Below, piece by piece: positions 46,295 to 58,763 of a stretch of DNA of 64,000 bases. A program made the position numbers and the translations under genes. This stretch comes from Lentinula raphanica (Eukaryota; Basidiomycota; Agaricomycetes; Agaricales; Omphalotaceae), in assembly GCA_027919835.1 (NCBI GenBank), contig JANVFP010000017.1:868001-932000 (forward strand). The letters run 5' to 3'. The notes beneath the pieces were generated by a model. That model saw nothing but the letters and a program-made list of their open reading frames with translations, ran no database searches and was not told the DNA's origin. How positions within the stretch are numbered: the stretch's first letter is position 1; every line of letters starts with the position of its first letter.

Positions 46295-47714
46295 TTATGC
46301 CTTGACCTGTCCAATCCAGACTTCGACCGGAGCACCTCCTGCTCCCAGTCTCTCTCCGACGTTCTCAAAATGTATGTTGATCTCTTCCGCCATCATCCAC
46401 AGCGATCGCTCGGTGACATCTCGCTCCTTGTACGCCAACAAAATTAAAGGCGGTTTGGCAACGGGGTTAAGATTGATGAGATTGGATAGTGTTCGGATTA
46501 GAGCTGGGAAGGACGCAGTGTTGTAAGTCACGTCAGCCATGCTGTGATTATGAGCGGCAAGTTCAGTTCTAACGCTTTTCAGGTGGTGTTGGATGGAAAA
46601 AAACATACACTATCGCATTGAGAGTTCCGCGTAGAGCGTGTGTAGAAGATGGAAGCTCTGCGTCCCAATCAAGAACTTCTGCCTTCGGAAGATCGGCCGG
46701 TCGCGCGAATAGATGAGAATTCAGAGAAATGTTGTGTTCCAATAATGGCATAGCGGAAGCTGTAAGAGAGGAGGTTATATGTTGTAAGTGTGACTATATA
46801 AGTCGATGGACAGCTCACGCAAATCAGTAGTGAGTAAACAGCCATCGCCTTCTTCTTCTCCTTCTCCCTCGTCGGTGGCCAACACAGATCGAAGGACTCC
46901 TAGAGTCAAACTGACTATTCCCGTCCCTGCCCCTGCCAGCCGATGTTTACATGAGTGTGAAATTGTTGTGTAAATTCATCGGTACTAACCAAGTTCAATT
47001 ATTTTTCCAGTACTAGTTGGGTTAAACAGTGCATCTCGTAATTGTGCGATAAGAGTACGGTTTTCGTGAGTCCCGGGTTCAGTGTTATTGGCAAGAGAAA
47101 CAATCCATGAGCTGAGCCCGATGCCACTATCCCAGATCTTCTACAAGCCCTTGAGCATGGTCAACAAGTGTATGTTCGATGAGGAGCAAGTGCCTCACCT
47201 TGTCTAAATCAAAAGAAGTTTGCTCAATGATCTTGAGTGTATGATCGGCTTCAGAACTGCGCTGAACATCCCGCGCAAATGTCAAGCGATAATGACGCTC
47301 AATGCTCTCTTGTTTCTTTGATTCGTTACGAGCATTTCTCGTAAAAGTTATAGGCATAGACATAACCGGAAATGGTAACTCTCCAAGCCGCGATCCAAAC
47401 TTGAAGTCGATTGGAGTGTGAAGTGGCTCCGGTGAGAGCGAAAGCCGCCACGATTGACCATCTCGCACTCCTGGCGGTAAAGGAACAGCAATTTCTTTGT
47501 ATGCATTCGTCTGCCTCCAGGTGGTCAGTCTCGCTGGCTTGGTGGCGTTGATAGAGTTTCCAGAGCTGGCCAAAGACCATGAGTAAAAAATATCCTGCGA
47601 TCCTTCATACAGCTCCGTTCGAAGATCGTTTGCGATTTGGGGTACGATAATAACTGAAGAAGAAGGCAAGACTTGTAAAGGTGGTGGCCGTAGGAAGGAG
47701 ACATAGTAAAACAT
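46295..47714 (-). CDS. METTL21-type protein methyltransferase, second gene
   Basis: A putative SAM-dependent protein-lysine methyltransferase unrelated in detail to the 38.8-kb gene. It starts at 47714 (MFYYVSFLRPPPLQVL). The large first exon covers the N-terminal beta region, ending HTLKIIEQTSFDLDK. Later exons carry KIWDSGIGLSSWIV, then the SAM-binding glycine motif (ELGAGTGIVSLTLG), an acidic loop, DLPSAMPLLEHNISLN, and the post-motif VMADVTYNTASFPALIRTL, whose ADVTYN occupies the DxxY position. The last exon holds PPLILLAYKERD and VEVWIGQVKA before the TAA at 46295-46297. Introns are short, and the one around 46570-46610 crosses a T-rich tract. Substrate unknown. Confidence 0.76.
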
Positions 47715-47867
47715 CGTGGGAATAAAAGAGAAGGCAATTTTTTTTTTGAGAGTCAGACTCAGGACTGCGTGCTGAAAAGGACTTCGATACGAGTAAAAAA
47801 TTCTATGCCATACAGATTCATCAAAGGTACATTTTGTTTGCAGAATATGTGACTAGAGCGTTTTCAT

Positions 47868-49444
47868 TCAGAGATGCCCAACGTTACCCAAGTCTTCGCA
47901 TGCTTCTTTGACACGAGCAGAAAGAGTCTTTTCGCCCTCACGGACCCAGACACGAGGGTCGTAGTACTGAAAATAACACAGGTAAGATAACAAAAAGAAG
48001 ATGATAGAGAGTTATGAAACATGCCTTCTTGTTGGGCTTGTCAGGACCCTCCGGATTGCCGACCTGACTCTGGAGATACCCAGATTTGTTTTGAACGAAA
48101 TTCTGGAAGTATGTGCGCTGAGTTTGTAGAAGAAAGCTGCTTGAGAAACTATTTGCATACCCGGATACCGACGAGGTAAGCCCATTGGGTGTCAGTGTCG
48201 ACATTCATTTTGACTACCCCGCTCACGACAGCAGTCTTGATTTCATCTTTGGTGGAGCCTGAACCACCGTGGAAGACAAGGAACCTAAACGACGAATCAT
48301 ATTCGAACGTGTGCGGACAACTGAAAGTATAGAGACTCGCAAAGGCTTCTCCACCTTTCCTCCCAACTGCTTGCTAGCATACTCCTGGTGTTTGGCCAAC
48401 AAACCGGGCTGGAGCTTGACATTTCCGGGTTTGTAGACTCCATGCACATTTCCGAACGCGGCTGCGATACTGAAATTGGGGCCAATGGCACTTAAGGCGC
48501 TGTAGACCTCCCAAATGTCCTCCGGTTGAGTGTACAAACGAGCGTTGTCGACTCCAGTGTTGTCAACACCGTCTTCTTCACCTCCTGTGATTCCAATTTC
48601 CATCTCGAGCCATATACCCATGGGAGCCATGCGCTTGAAGTATTTGACACAAGTGGCGATATTTTGCTCTTTGGGCTCCTCGGAGAGATCGAGCATGTGA
48701 GATGAGAAGAGGGGTTCTCCGTGTTCTTTGTAGTAGGCTTCGTCGGCCTCGAGCATCCCATCAAACCAAGGAAGGAGCTTCTCGGCACAGTGATCAGAGT
48801 GCATCACTACGGGTCTACAGACAAAATGGTCAGGTAATGTCTCGTTCAGGATAGAGTTTGCCCGATACGTACACACCGTACATGGGTGCCACAGTACGAA
48901 TGTGCAAAGCGGCTGCTTTGGCCCCGGCGATAGATGCTTGTTGCTTGTCATTGGCAAGCCCTTTGCCTGCAAAGTACGCGCTACCTCCTTGAGAAACTTG
49001 GAGAATGATAGGGGATTTGATATCTCTGTGGACACATTGATTATTGTTCTATGTATGATGGATAGGTTACGGACCGTGCAGCTTCAAGACAGGCATTAGC
49101 TGTAGAAGAAGAAGTAACGTTCTGAGATACGGCATTGTTAGTGTTGTAGTTGGGAATTTTTCGAAAACGACTCACGATGGCCTGATCAGAGATATCAAGA
49201 AATCAGTAGCTGTCAACATCCAACGAAGTTATCCACGCACGGGAATGGCAAACTGAATGAAGAAATTGTTAGAACAATAGATAACATAGACAGATCGGGT
49301 TGACTCGCCTTGTGTTCTTTGGCGTAGTTAAATAATTTGACAACGTTTTCGCCAGTTAAAACTCCAGCCTGTGACTCTCATGTCCAGCTCATCGAAGACA
49401 ATCGGAAAGTAATTCCTTACAGGTACAATGTCGAGGATACCCAT
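47868..49444 (-). CDS. FBA1: Class II fructose-bisphosphate aldolase
   Basis: A zinc-dependent aldolase of glycolysis that splits fructose-1,6-bisphosphate. Start at 49444 (MGILDIVP), stop at 47870-47868, with several tiny N-terminal exons typical of highly expressed basidiomycete genes. Signatures: GVLTGENVVKLF, AIPAINVTSSSTANA, the zinc and catalytic HSDHCAEKLLPW, LEMEIGITGGEEDGVDN, AFGNVHGVYKPGNVKL, FHGGSGS, and KMNVDTDTQWAY. The central exon (about 48817-48280) is the longest. All metal and catalytic residues visible in these motifs are intact. The 49.4-kb intergenic side provides its promoter. Confidence 0.95.
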
Positions 49445-51066
49445 CGCAAATAGTGATTAGGATGAGGGTGGATGGATGATAGTGAGAGAGATAAACTTTT
49501 GTGAGAGTTGAACGGATTCCGGAAGACAACGGAAGTCACGTCATAGCGAATGCGCGCCGAGCGACGGCTTGTCTGTCTGCCGCAACCGGCCGGGAATAAC
49601 CTAGGCCTCAAGCCGAGTCTCGGCAACTCCGACTGCCTCAAAAGTCGATTATGGATAAGAAACTGAACCGTCCCGTATGAGGTTGCCTCATGTACTACGG
49701 TATATTTATAATTCTCGGTGAAGGCACATCCCACTACATCGGAAATGAATCAGGTAACCCCAAGGTCAGAATTGAGGAAGCGAACAATTGTAAAGCGTAC
49801 TATAGTATCATCCCCCAGTAAGGACTTAAACCCTTCTCATGTATTAGCGGTTCAGGCCATAAAATATACTGAACGGGTGTAGTTGGAATTCAAATGGCTG
49901 GGAAACCTTTGAGAACTCAGATCTCACCTCACATCGAGGCTGTTTCTACAGTCAATCGGACCTTACAGTCCGCGAAGACGTCGTGGACTTGCTCGAGCGT
50001 GCGATCCTAAGGCTAGGAAGGACACGAATGCCTTCAATTCTGACCCAGGCACACTGGTACAGGGGTGGTACATTTGAGAAAGTCGAAGCTTTGGCATCCC
50101 GCGGAGGGGTTGCTTCGAATTACTGAAGCAACTTGGACATAGGAAATGGGGTTCAACTTCCTGTCAAGTCTTCTACAAAATACAAACATGCTTTCTAGTC
50201 CTATTGCGAGAGATGCCACGCCTGTCCCGGTGTGGTATTCACATCCCGGATACTCGCTCAGTAGTAACATACGAATGTTATACGGAAGCGGCGCCGCCGC
50301 TGAACCTCAAGGTCGCCAATCGGGGGTCATGAGGACGTTGACAACACTATCAATAATGTTATTCTCTACTTAAATAAGAACTTATGTTCAAGTGCCATCT
50401 GTATGGAATTACATACAGCGAGGTCTATCAGGGCCTAACCAAAGCGATGCAGGAAAATTAAATTTAGTTAGAAGCTGGGAGCCGTGTAACAATCACGGGA
50501 GGATTGCAGGAAGCTGCAAAACCGCTCAACATTTAGTCTGTCCCAAGCAGACAGCTATCGTAAATGATATTATGACTGCAAATCATATCATCAACGACAT
50601 AACAACCAGTAGGAATTCCCGAATCAGACTGCTCACGCCGTGCGTGGGGATGACTTGAACTGCTTTTGTTCATGACAACTTGGTATTCTCTGTCCTTCCT
50701 GCGTTCCACGGGAGCATTGACACAGGATTGACAAGTATCATGGATGATATTCAATGTTCACCGTAGGCGACATGAGAATAGTTGGTAAGCTTACACGTCG
50801 AGAGACGTGATTGCCTGGTAGCACACCCTCGATCGTTTTTCTAACAACTCCCCTCGATATCAGCAAGCGTTTGTTCGTACCCTAGTCACGAATGCGTCGA
50901 TATCGTCCCCAAAACCTAGTACGTGTTTTGATTCCAGATGGATTCGATGGCATTTAAAAATGTCGCTGGAGGATGAAATCATTTTACTGGTACATAGACG
51001 TTCATATTGGACTTACATACCGAAATGAATACTATTAGTAGTAGAGTCCACCATTCTATCCCATAT
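49445..51066. other. Intergenic, 1.6 kb
   Basis: The first part is the aldolase promoter. The rest has only short ORFs with no recognisable domains. No repeat or RNA gene seen. Confidence 0.35.
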
Positions 51067-52225
51067 TCAATATATCTCATCGTCTATCTGACATCGGTCA
51101 TTGCCGTCTTTTCTTTTCTTGTTTCTGCGCTCTGAGTTCCTGATATTCAATGCCACTCCGTGCGCCGAGATTCGCTGATTCGAATACAAGGAGAGAGATG
51201 AGAAAGGGGAGCCAACTCCCTTTGCCGTAGACACACCTTCGTCAGATCAGTAGATATCTGCAGGCCAGGAAAGTGTTTCGTCGAAAAGATACGGAAGCTC
51301 CCACCGATACATTCAGCTTGGATGTTCGTGTGCCTATTACCTGGAGGAGATGAAAACAAATCGAAAAATTTGTATCGAAGTCTGAACGTGCCCAGATTTC
51401 TGACGGCCAGGTCCTATCCGCCGACCATTGTATGAGTAACATGCAGTCCAACAATGAAGCCAAGTAAGCGCTTACTGGGAACACGAACAGTAGATTCTTA
51501 CGGCCACTGCCAAGATCTATAGGATGGGGTTGGACAACTTTGGATCCAATCAGAACCTTCGAAGTCAGTCGAGCGACTTCTGACTCAGGTACTGGAACAT
51601 GTACGTGCTGTTGCGTGAAAGAAGAGTCGTATTCTGAGTTGCCAGACATGTGATGATCATGTTCATAGGAAGTTGAATTGCAAGTCGAATGTAGCTGACC
51701 ACTGGATTCTGTGACCGGGATCAGTTCCGCACTACACAATAGACCAATCGATTCGATATCTCTATGAATTGATATTAGTCCGGCAGAGGAAGTGCTAAAC
51801 TTGAGCCACCCACTCATAATTGGTTATCTCGGTGTCCTGATATCTGTAATGGCCTATCTGAATACGTTCATAGAGACGAAGGGCTACCACTGGAGGTGGG
51901 TCAAGTGATCGCCTATCTACTTCAGCATATCTGAAATAAGAATGGGAATCAGGGTAAGAACGGAAGATACATCAAAGCAAACTGACTTTCGGCCCATGTC
52001 AGCATGCTGCAATTCATGGAGCTCTGCACGTATAATCTTTCTCCTCCACTGCCCGTATTCAAAATATATGAATTTCCCTTTCTGATCATCACCCATAGGG
52101 TAGACCTGATTGTCCCATCCGGGTATTGGCATGGTCATCCCATCGATATAAGGCGACTCGCAGTGATGATAGAGATTTGAAGTTGAAAAGGGCATTGCAA
52201 TCTGAGGGTGACTGTAGCTGGACAT
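51067..52225 (-). CDS. Velvet-domain transcription regulator
   Basis: Velvet proteins are fungal DNA-binding regulators with an NF-kB-like fold that couple development, light and secondary metabolism. Five exons fit with frame kept throughout: 52225-51987, 51930-51814, 51761-51476, 51413-51237 and 51174-51067, giving 229 aa. The N-terminal velvet motif has RKYAEVDRRSLDPPPVVALRLYE. A His/Ser-rich insertion of about 60 residues follows, as in VelB-type members. The second half has LLFVFPDLAVRNLGTFRLRY, KFFDLFSS, GSFRIFSTKHFPGLQISTDL and HGVALNIRNSERRNKKRK, a basic end that may be a nuclear signal. The start at 52225 is the first ATG of the open frame; upstream exons are possible. It stands alone between two empty stretches. 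VelB or VosA subtype cannot be settled. Confidence 0.82.
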
Positions 52226-54113
52226 TGTGCTGAAGATCTCTGCGGGAGGGAAAACCTACAAAGCTTGCGGTATTTATGAGGAGACAGCTTGTACTGACTA
52301 AAAGCGAGTAAACTTTCACAAGTGAATAGTCTTTGCCGAGGGTGATTGTTCGCAAAGTTAGCAAAGTAGTATCAATTCCCGTCCGATCGATCAGCGAAGA
52401 TTTCAAAAAGTCCTCGACGCCACGACTTTGTAGAAGGTCCCCGTGCGGTCAAAATTGACATTCGGGATATGTCGAAATTTTCTGATTTCCCCCGATGCTG
52501 GACATACAAAATTCGGGAAATCGCATACGAAGGTTTGAACACGAACCTTTTCCGGGTTATGCTCCTTGAAGAAGGGTTAGGTTCAGTGAACAACGTACAC
52601 GTGTATACAAGATGGGTCGAGTGTAGGCCCATTCTCTATCCAAGAACTTCGTTTCGCCTTCCATAGAAGATATAATTTCAGTCATATCTTCAGCTTCTTG
52701 TCAGATTAGCTCTGAATCGCACATTAGCCCCACAACAAGAAGAACCACAGAGTGCCTTGAAGGAGTTCTTGAGAACATTACGCAGAGTGCCTTGGTTAGA
52801 GTTCGAGACCTCTGCCATCGGATGACTTGCTAGGAATGAGGTTTTCGGCGTTAACCTGGGTGGAATGGTTGATGGTGTGCGTGGTCACAGGAAGCTCTGG
52901 ATTGGCCCGAGAACCTATAGAACATGACCGAATAAGCATGTACCTCCGGTGCTTCAGGACTTACAATTGGGCTTCTCCAATGAAAAGCCAGCAGGGGACT
53001 CTAGCTCAGACTGTTGAAGGCTATGCGTGATAAAGATACAAAACATGAAATGTGTTCACATTGACGTTAACACCTTACACAAGCCCTGTTAGATTCTTTT
53101 TCAAGGAATTGGGTTGCCTCTTTCTTGAGTCTCCACATTCTAGTTCTCCCGCAAAGTTGTTCCAGAACGAATCGTCGACGTGTACGACCATGCGTGTGAC
53201 GACGAACGGTATTGAGTCAGGTGCTGTCAATGGTCATTGTTATCCATTGTGCTTAAATCTCTCTCTCTAACAGTGATTCCTTTGTGTGGCGTCTTCATAG
53301 TAGGCCAGATGAGAATGGAATTTAATTAGGACTAACCTTTTGAGCGAACCCGGGGCTAGATGAGCTCTTCTCGTCTGCGACTTATGAGATGTCAGTATGC
53401 ATGTCACCTGTGATAACTTTGAATCCTACATAATAAGGAGTTCAAGCAGGCCATAGGGTTCCCAGGGTATGGGTTAAAACATCCTATCTGGGAACCTTAC
53501 TAAGTTAAAGTTGCGCGCGTTCGCCGAAAGCAGTTCGAAGCATGGAGATGACGCGGAAGGATAACAGAAAAATGCGAGGTATGTAGCAGAATCATAATGG
53601 GGTCAGCTAAAAGTGAGCACAGGATCACGTTTGCAGGAGCTTGCGATGACCACGATGCGAAAGTTAAAGCGACATGAGAAGACCTGAAGTATGTTCAATT
53701 TTATCATATAAATGAGGTTTATGACCTTACCTCCACCGGCCCAGAGCACGCGCAGAAAACAAAGTTATTGGAGACGTTCGAGGATATCACAGGACCTTCT
53801 AGTCTAGACGCATGCCTGCAGCATGACCATCGACGGTGTTGTTGAAGTCTCCAGCTTTTGAGAGCCTCCCGGATCCGTAGAAAAAAGGCTTTCCAACCGT
53901 TTTATCCGGCTGCAAAGCGATTCGTGGAATTGGACTGGCAAATCACAGCATGTAATACGAGGGGGAAGGTCAAGAGTGGTGATTGGAGGCAATTTGGAGT
54001 TGGCCGCGGCGCAGTTCAAGCTCAAGCTCAAGCTTTGGGCGCCAAATTATCCACTCACTCTCTTTGCACCTTATTCAACACCTATTCAACACTCTCCTCC
54101 CAAACCTAACCGG
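52226..54113. other. Intergenic, 1.9 kb
   Basis: No supported gene. It probably holds the velvet promoter, whose long upstream regions are typical of developmental regulators. CT-rich leader sequence at 54050-54110 precedes the next gene. Confidence 0.35.
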
Positions 54114-55832
54114 ATGTCTCTAGATCAGAACCTCTTTACTCTCGTCCTAACTTCAAACACAAACGATCCAAATGTCATAGATTTGGTAGATCCAACTGGC
54201 CGAATACATTACCGGAAGCAGCGTGTCCCTGGACCGATATACAAAGTCGAATTGTACGGTGCGTCTTGCATGCTTCCAATCGCCAGGGTTCTGATGATTC
54301 TTCCGAAGATTTCATGTCGGAATCATTGCTTGCTACTGCTAGTGCGCCGACAGCCACCAGCAAAGTCAAAACTCTGGAACTATGTAACCCGACAATTGCT
54401 GTAGAGCTCAAATACACAGGAACTTTGTCGTTCAAATGGTCTTTCCAATGGGAAACGTGCATACTATCTATACCTAATCACCTTCCAATTGCGATCTAAT
54501 CCTTCGTTTCTGACAGTCACGAATTCGAATGGAAGCGGGAAGAGTGTTATCTCATTCGAAAACCAGATCCTCCAGTCCTAGTTGCTATCACAAAAGAACC
54601 CGCCGGACGGCTGAAGAGCAGCTCCGTACAAGTCCTTGATTACAATCTGAACCGGTGTGTCCTCATCCAGCGCGAAAATAGCACAAGATTCTACTCTGAC
54701 ACCATCCGAGGTTCGAGATCGAAGACCGCAAAGGCCTCGAAATTGTCATGTTGACCGCACTGTTGACATTCCACGACTCGAATGATAGTTATCATTCTCC
54801 AAAGGCTACTCCTGCACCGCCAACAACGACGCCTTCTCCGAGTGCGCCTGTCATCCTCGAGCCTCCAACACCTCCTCCGAGACCTGAACCCAAGACGGGC
54901 GTGGATCGTATCGCGGAACTGCATGCAATCAGAGGAGAATTCAACGAAGTCACGGTCGAAGCTGAAGGAAGCGTAGATGATTATGCGCAATATTGCTGGA
55001 ACCTTCTTCAGGTTCGTCCTTGGGTCCGTTACAAAGGCATTTCAGAAACTCAATCGATAACCATCTAGGACGATGCAATATTGTTTGTCATGATCAAATC
55101 ACATACGAGTCTAGAGGTACAAAAGGTCGTTCAAGTCGCTGAAGAAACCAAGCGGATCAGACACAGAACTGGTAAATTCTTTTTCTCTTTTCGTTTCGAC
55201 TTGTCTGTCACGACTACAGGGTAGGCTTAGAGGACGATCTCAATCAATACGTGATTTACGACGCCGAGGCCAAGAAAGGCCCGAAGATAATCAAGCTAGA
55301 CGATGACAACAAAGGGAAGAAGGCGAATGCGTATGTCCCGCCGAGCAGTCTGTGCATACATCTAAGCAAGATACCCATGCCGGAGCTGCAACCCATCAAA
55401 CCTGGGAGTTCGCAGAATACCAACGAGTCATCTCTTAGGAAGAAAGACAGTCTGTATTTTCTGTTGTCGTCTCCAAACTTCTTCTGATCGCACATACTCA
55501 TCTCAGCCTCGCCATCGGTATCCCCAGCAAGACCCAGATCCAGACTATTCCATCGAAAGTCTCCTTCCCGCTCTCAATCACCTCCGAGCCATACACATAT
55601 CCAATCGCATCAAATACATCCCAATCAACCCTCACCGTCACCTTCTCAGTTGAATAACCCATTGATCTATGTCGCGCCTCCTCCACCTCGTAATCATCCC
55701 AATACACAGCCTGCGCGTCCACCGTCGACGAATCCGCCAACTCCAAACTACTCCAGTCATCCGTCGTCTGCGCAGGCGACCGCGCCGACGAGCTCGCTCA
55801 GCGGTTTGCTGGAGCGATTTCATCTACATTGA
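54114..55832 (+). CDS. Basidiomycete conserved-type hypothetical protein
   Basis: Starts at 54114 (MSLDQNLFTLVLTSN). Successive exons read LVDPTGRIHYRKQRVPGPIY, LELCNPTIAVELKYTGTLSF, HEFEWKREECYLIRKPDPP and KGLEIVMLTALLTFHDSND. This looks like a beta-rich domain of about 200 residues, similar in feel to tubby/LURP-like fungal proteins of unknown function. A Pro-rich linker (TPAPPTTTPSPSAP) follows, then a helical segment (RIAELHAIRGEFNEVTVEAE) and Lys-rich sequence. The last intron (about 55452-55506) joins a Pro/Ser/His-rich tail ending LSGLLERFHLH. I do not recognise a named family with confidence. No signal peptide or membrane helix. Confidence 0.6.
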
Positions 55833-56198
55833 GCATTCTGTCGGTGCATTCCACTCGCGAGGACTACATTCATGATTTCATCTATCTACTGTTATCTTTT
55901 CTGCTTGATTCAATCGATCTATTGGACGTTATTGCTACAAATCTACAGACTATCGTCGCACAAACTTGTCTCTGTAAATAGGATCCCATGTACATAGAGC
56001 ATTGATTGGCGTTGGTGCTTGGAAACTTTCAAATCGGCCATGGCCGAGAGATTTTGCCCAAAATAGCAATAAGCTTAGCTAAATTCGCACGCGTCGTCTT
56101 TCTTCCTGTTTATCGCGAACGCGATCCTCTCTGCGAACGACGCGATAGTGAAATCGATATCACCTGGGAAGTAGCACCAATCACTCCATTCTTTTACG
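55833..56198. other. Intergenic spacer
   Basis: 366 bases between same-strand genes; 3' UTR of the hypothetical gene and promoter of HSK3. Nothing else seen. Confidence 0.4.
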
Positions 56199-56566
56199 AT
56201 GCAGAGCTCCGGGCAACCGGCGACAGGTGCTATTCAAGCCAAAGAACGCCTCTATACTCAACTCGCAGGCAGTTTTGGACGAATGAACCGAGCCCTCGTG
56301 CAGACTTCCAACCTCTGCGAGCTACTCCAGATGGATCTCCACGCTATGCGGACTTTTGTCGGACTCGATGCAGCTATGTGGGTTAAACCAGCAAACTGTT
56401 CATCTTTTGAGGTCGTAGGGGTTGATACCCAAGGGTCCTTTGATGTGTTTACAGGCTGATGACGGTCGCGGCTTCACTCAATAATGATCCCGAGGAAGAA
56501 GAGGAAGCAGGAGAAGGGTCTGAGGCGCGTGTATCAACCGAACCAGGAAGGGATTCGAGGGGATAA
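56199..56566 (+). CDS. HSK3: DASH complex subunit Hsk3-like
   Basis: Hsk3 is a small helical subunit of the DASH/Dam1 ring that couples kinetochores to microtubules in fungi. Two exons, 56199-56377 and 56455-56566, joined in phase across a 77-nt intron (GTGGGT...TTACAG), give 96 aa. The core is a single amphipathic helix region (KERLYTQLAGSFGRMNRAL, then LCELLQMDLHAMRTF) followed by GLDAAMLMTVAASLNN, matching the family's conserved end where a small-residue and Met-rich helix follows a Gly. An acidic tail (PEEEEEAGEGSE) completes the protein. The short length fits the family. Identity rests on these short motifs, so moderate confidence. Confidence 0.66.
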
Positions 56567-57016
56567 TAAGAAGAGCGAAGCTTGACAGACAGCGAATCTG
56601 GGGCTGAGTCATGGGCATGGTGAGTCCGGGCCTATACTTTATCGCTGCGTGCATTTAATATCACATCTATGATAGCTATTAGCATTGCTTGCAACTTTCA
56701 ACTTTCCACTTTTAAAATCCTAAATAATAACCACCGATGTACATGTCCCAAAGCCTACGAATGACCGACATCACATTCTCCAGAGTCACTATTTGTATCT
56801 AGACTCTAGAGAGCTGCTTCGGACCAGGCTCCCTATCAACTATCATTTGAAGATCTAATTCAGGGTGCCGCGTTCACTCATATCCGCCTCATCTACGACA
56901 TATGCTGCACATCCTGTCCATGAACTCCTGCCTCTCTAAGGGAGTTCTCTTTTCCGTCGTTGTCCATCCAAAGCTTTTTTTTGATTCTGATTGTCACAGG
57001 GCACCTGTGCTTTATT
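56567..57016. other. Intergenic spacer before tRNA
   Basis: 450 bases with no gene; a T-run (about 56976-56983) lies shortly before the tRNA. Confidence 0.4.
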
Positions 57017-57108
57017 GCCTTCTTAGCTCAGCGGTAGAGCGTTCCACTCGTACCGACTGTACCGACTGTGAGATGGAAAGGTCGCTAGTTCAAGTCTGGC
57101 AGGAGGCA
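57017..57108 (+). tRNA. tRNA-Thr (anticodon CGU) with 20-nt intron
   Basis: Acceptor stem GCCTTCT pairs with AGGAGGC, D arm GCTC...GAGC, anticodon stem TTCCA pairs with TGGAA, and T arm GCTAG-TTCAAGT-CTGGC with one G-T pair. The anticodon CGT is at 57049-57051. A 20-nt intron occupies 57053-57072, at the canonical site one base 3' of the anticodon. After removal the RNA is 72 nt. The A-box (TAGCTCAGCGG) and B-box (TAGTTCAAGTC) are intact. The intron holds most of a perfect 9-bp tandem duplication. Confidence 0.93.
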
Positions 57109-58184
57109 TGTTCAGGTGGAATGAATGAATGAATGAATATCTTTTTTCCTTCTTACTTTGACTAGAACGGCCGCCTCGAGGCGGCTGAGCCCTTGCTTGA
57201 GCTCTGAGAGACGACAAGGACTTGATACCGATGGATAGAGCCTTTCAGAAGGCAGTTGACTCCAGAGCTCGAGCTTGAGTGCTCTTAGCCTCTTACTATT
57301 AGTGCACAGTGCACACTGCATGAGGATACTTATCTTATCTCTAGATCATTCAGCGCTTGTCGACTCCTTATCGTGATTACACATTTGTTTGTTCCCGATG
57401 TTTACGGAAAACAACCGGCGCCTATGAATTATACACCCCCAAGAGCCCTTGACAAGCAAGGGAACAAGCAAGGGAAAAGTGAAGCATAAACTGTGTTTCC
57501 ACGATCAAGTCGAATCGAATCTTAAAAGGATGCGGCGGAAACTTGCAACTATGGCAAGTGGATTGTATTCCCGTATGCACCAACATGATTGAAGCTGATT
57601 GTTGTAGAGATCTTTGAAAAAAACTTGTATTAGGATGTCTGATATGTCGCAAGTAGGCAAACAAGTAAATGATTCCAAAGTAAGATTCAGATAATTGTAT
57701 GATGATAAGGTAAAGATTTGTCTCGAGACTGCATTTGACACAAAATAGGATTAATCGACCTGCATTGCACGTTACGCTCACTGCTCTAAGCCCAAGTACA
57801 TCATCGAGATGTTTTTGACGCAGACTCGTCGATTGTATGTCATGCCAGCTACTCTACTAATAGAATTTTGTGCTCCATCTGTTGTCCCAGTCCAACTTCC
57901 AAGAACCTCAAGATCCTGCCACAATGCTCGAAGTGGAGAGAAAAAGAACAAGAATAGGCACTGGAAAGCCACAGCTTGTCGACGAACTCGTTTCAAGTCG
58001 ACGTCGAAAAACCAAAGACGGAATGACGCCTGCTGACACGCTCTCCTCAAGGCTCAGAAGAGAGCGAAAAATACGGGTTTGCTCAGTCGTTCAGTGCCAG
58101 TGGTATCTTCGCGAATAGATCTTCATTAGCATCACTGTTTTGATTGAAGCCTGTCAAATCGATTATGTCCTTGTCACTGTGTCG
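57109..58184. other. Intergenic with short tetranucleotide repeat
   Basis: A (GAAT)n-type microsatellite of four to five units is at 57119-57137. Short ORFs, such as a Lys/Arg-rich frame at 57924-58118 with LVSSRRRKTKDG, lack convincing gene structure. Confidence 0.35.
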
Positions 58185-58763
58185 TTAGGTGTCGTTGTGG
58201 TACTCTTTACAGCGCTTGGGTGGTGGTGATAGAGGGGAGTTTTGCCCCGCTACCGATGCCGTCGAAATTCGGGACATGCCAGTTGCTTCTGTGTAATGCA
58301 TAGAACTCCGATCCTTGGCTTCGAACCTTGGTCGACGTACGGCCCCGAGATTAAGAAGGATTGAGGCGTGACAGAGATGCGCTCGTCGATTGGAAAATTC
58401 GTAACGTTGACGTTGAGAGCTCGTTCTTGAACGCGGTGTCGTGACCATACGATCCCGAGCGAAAATAGGTAAAATTTCACTCGTGGAGACGGTCAGTGTC
58501 ACAGTAACTCTGAGACGTGATCTTGATATTAATTCGTGCACACCTAAAATGACCGTTGAGCTATGATATATGATCGTGAAGGTATAATCGAAATTCTGGA
58601 TTCGAGACTCGAACGTGACACTCCCGACGGGTACCGCGTCAGGAATGTCTATCGAGGTCCCCTGTGTACCGTGTTTGAAGGATGCCCGAACGGCGAAGAG
58701 TTCATCGGTATGAGGATATGTATCCGATGGTAGGCGTCCATCACAAGTTATAACGAGTGACAT
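58185..58763 (-). CDS. Hypothetical ORF in tandem-duplicated unit, copy 1
   Basis: An uninterrupted 192-codon frame starting MSLVITCDGRLPSD. Its first half (FAVRASFKHG, IDIPDAVPVGSVTFESRI, TFTIIYHSSTVILGVHEL, LRVTVTLTVSTSE) looks beta-rich and protein-like. The second half is basic and Ser-rich (RDRMVTTPRSRTSSQRQR). The first half is duplicated about 458 bp away in copy 2. No known domain is recognised. It may be one exon of a longer minus-strand gene that also includes coding-like exons near 59350-59620. Boundaries are uncertain. Confidence 0.4.
   Translation of the reverse strand: MSLVITCDGRLPSDTYPHTDELFAVRASFKHGTQGTSIDIPDAVPVGSVTFESRIQNFDYTFTIIYHSSTVILGVHELISRSRLRVTVTLTVSTSEILPIFARDRMVTTPRSRTSSQRQRYEFSNRRAHLCHASILLNLGAVRRPRFEAKDRSSMHYTEATGMSRISTASVAGQNSPLSPPPKRCKEYHNDT

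Noticed and set aside
57119..57137. Tetranucleotide repeat as a functional element
   Set aside because: Only four to five units; ordinary microsatellite.
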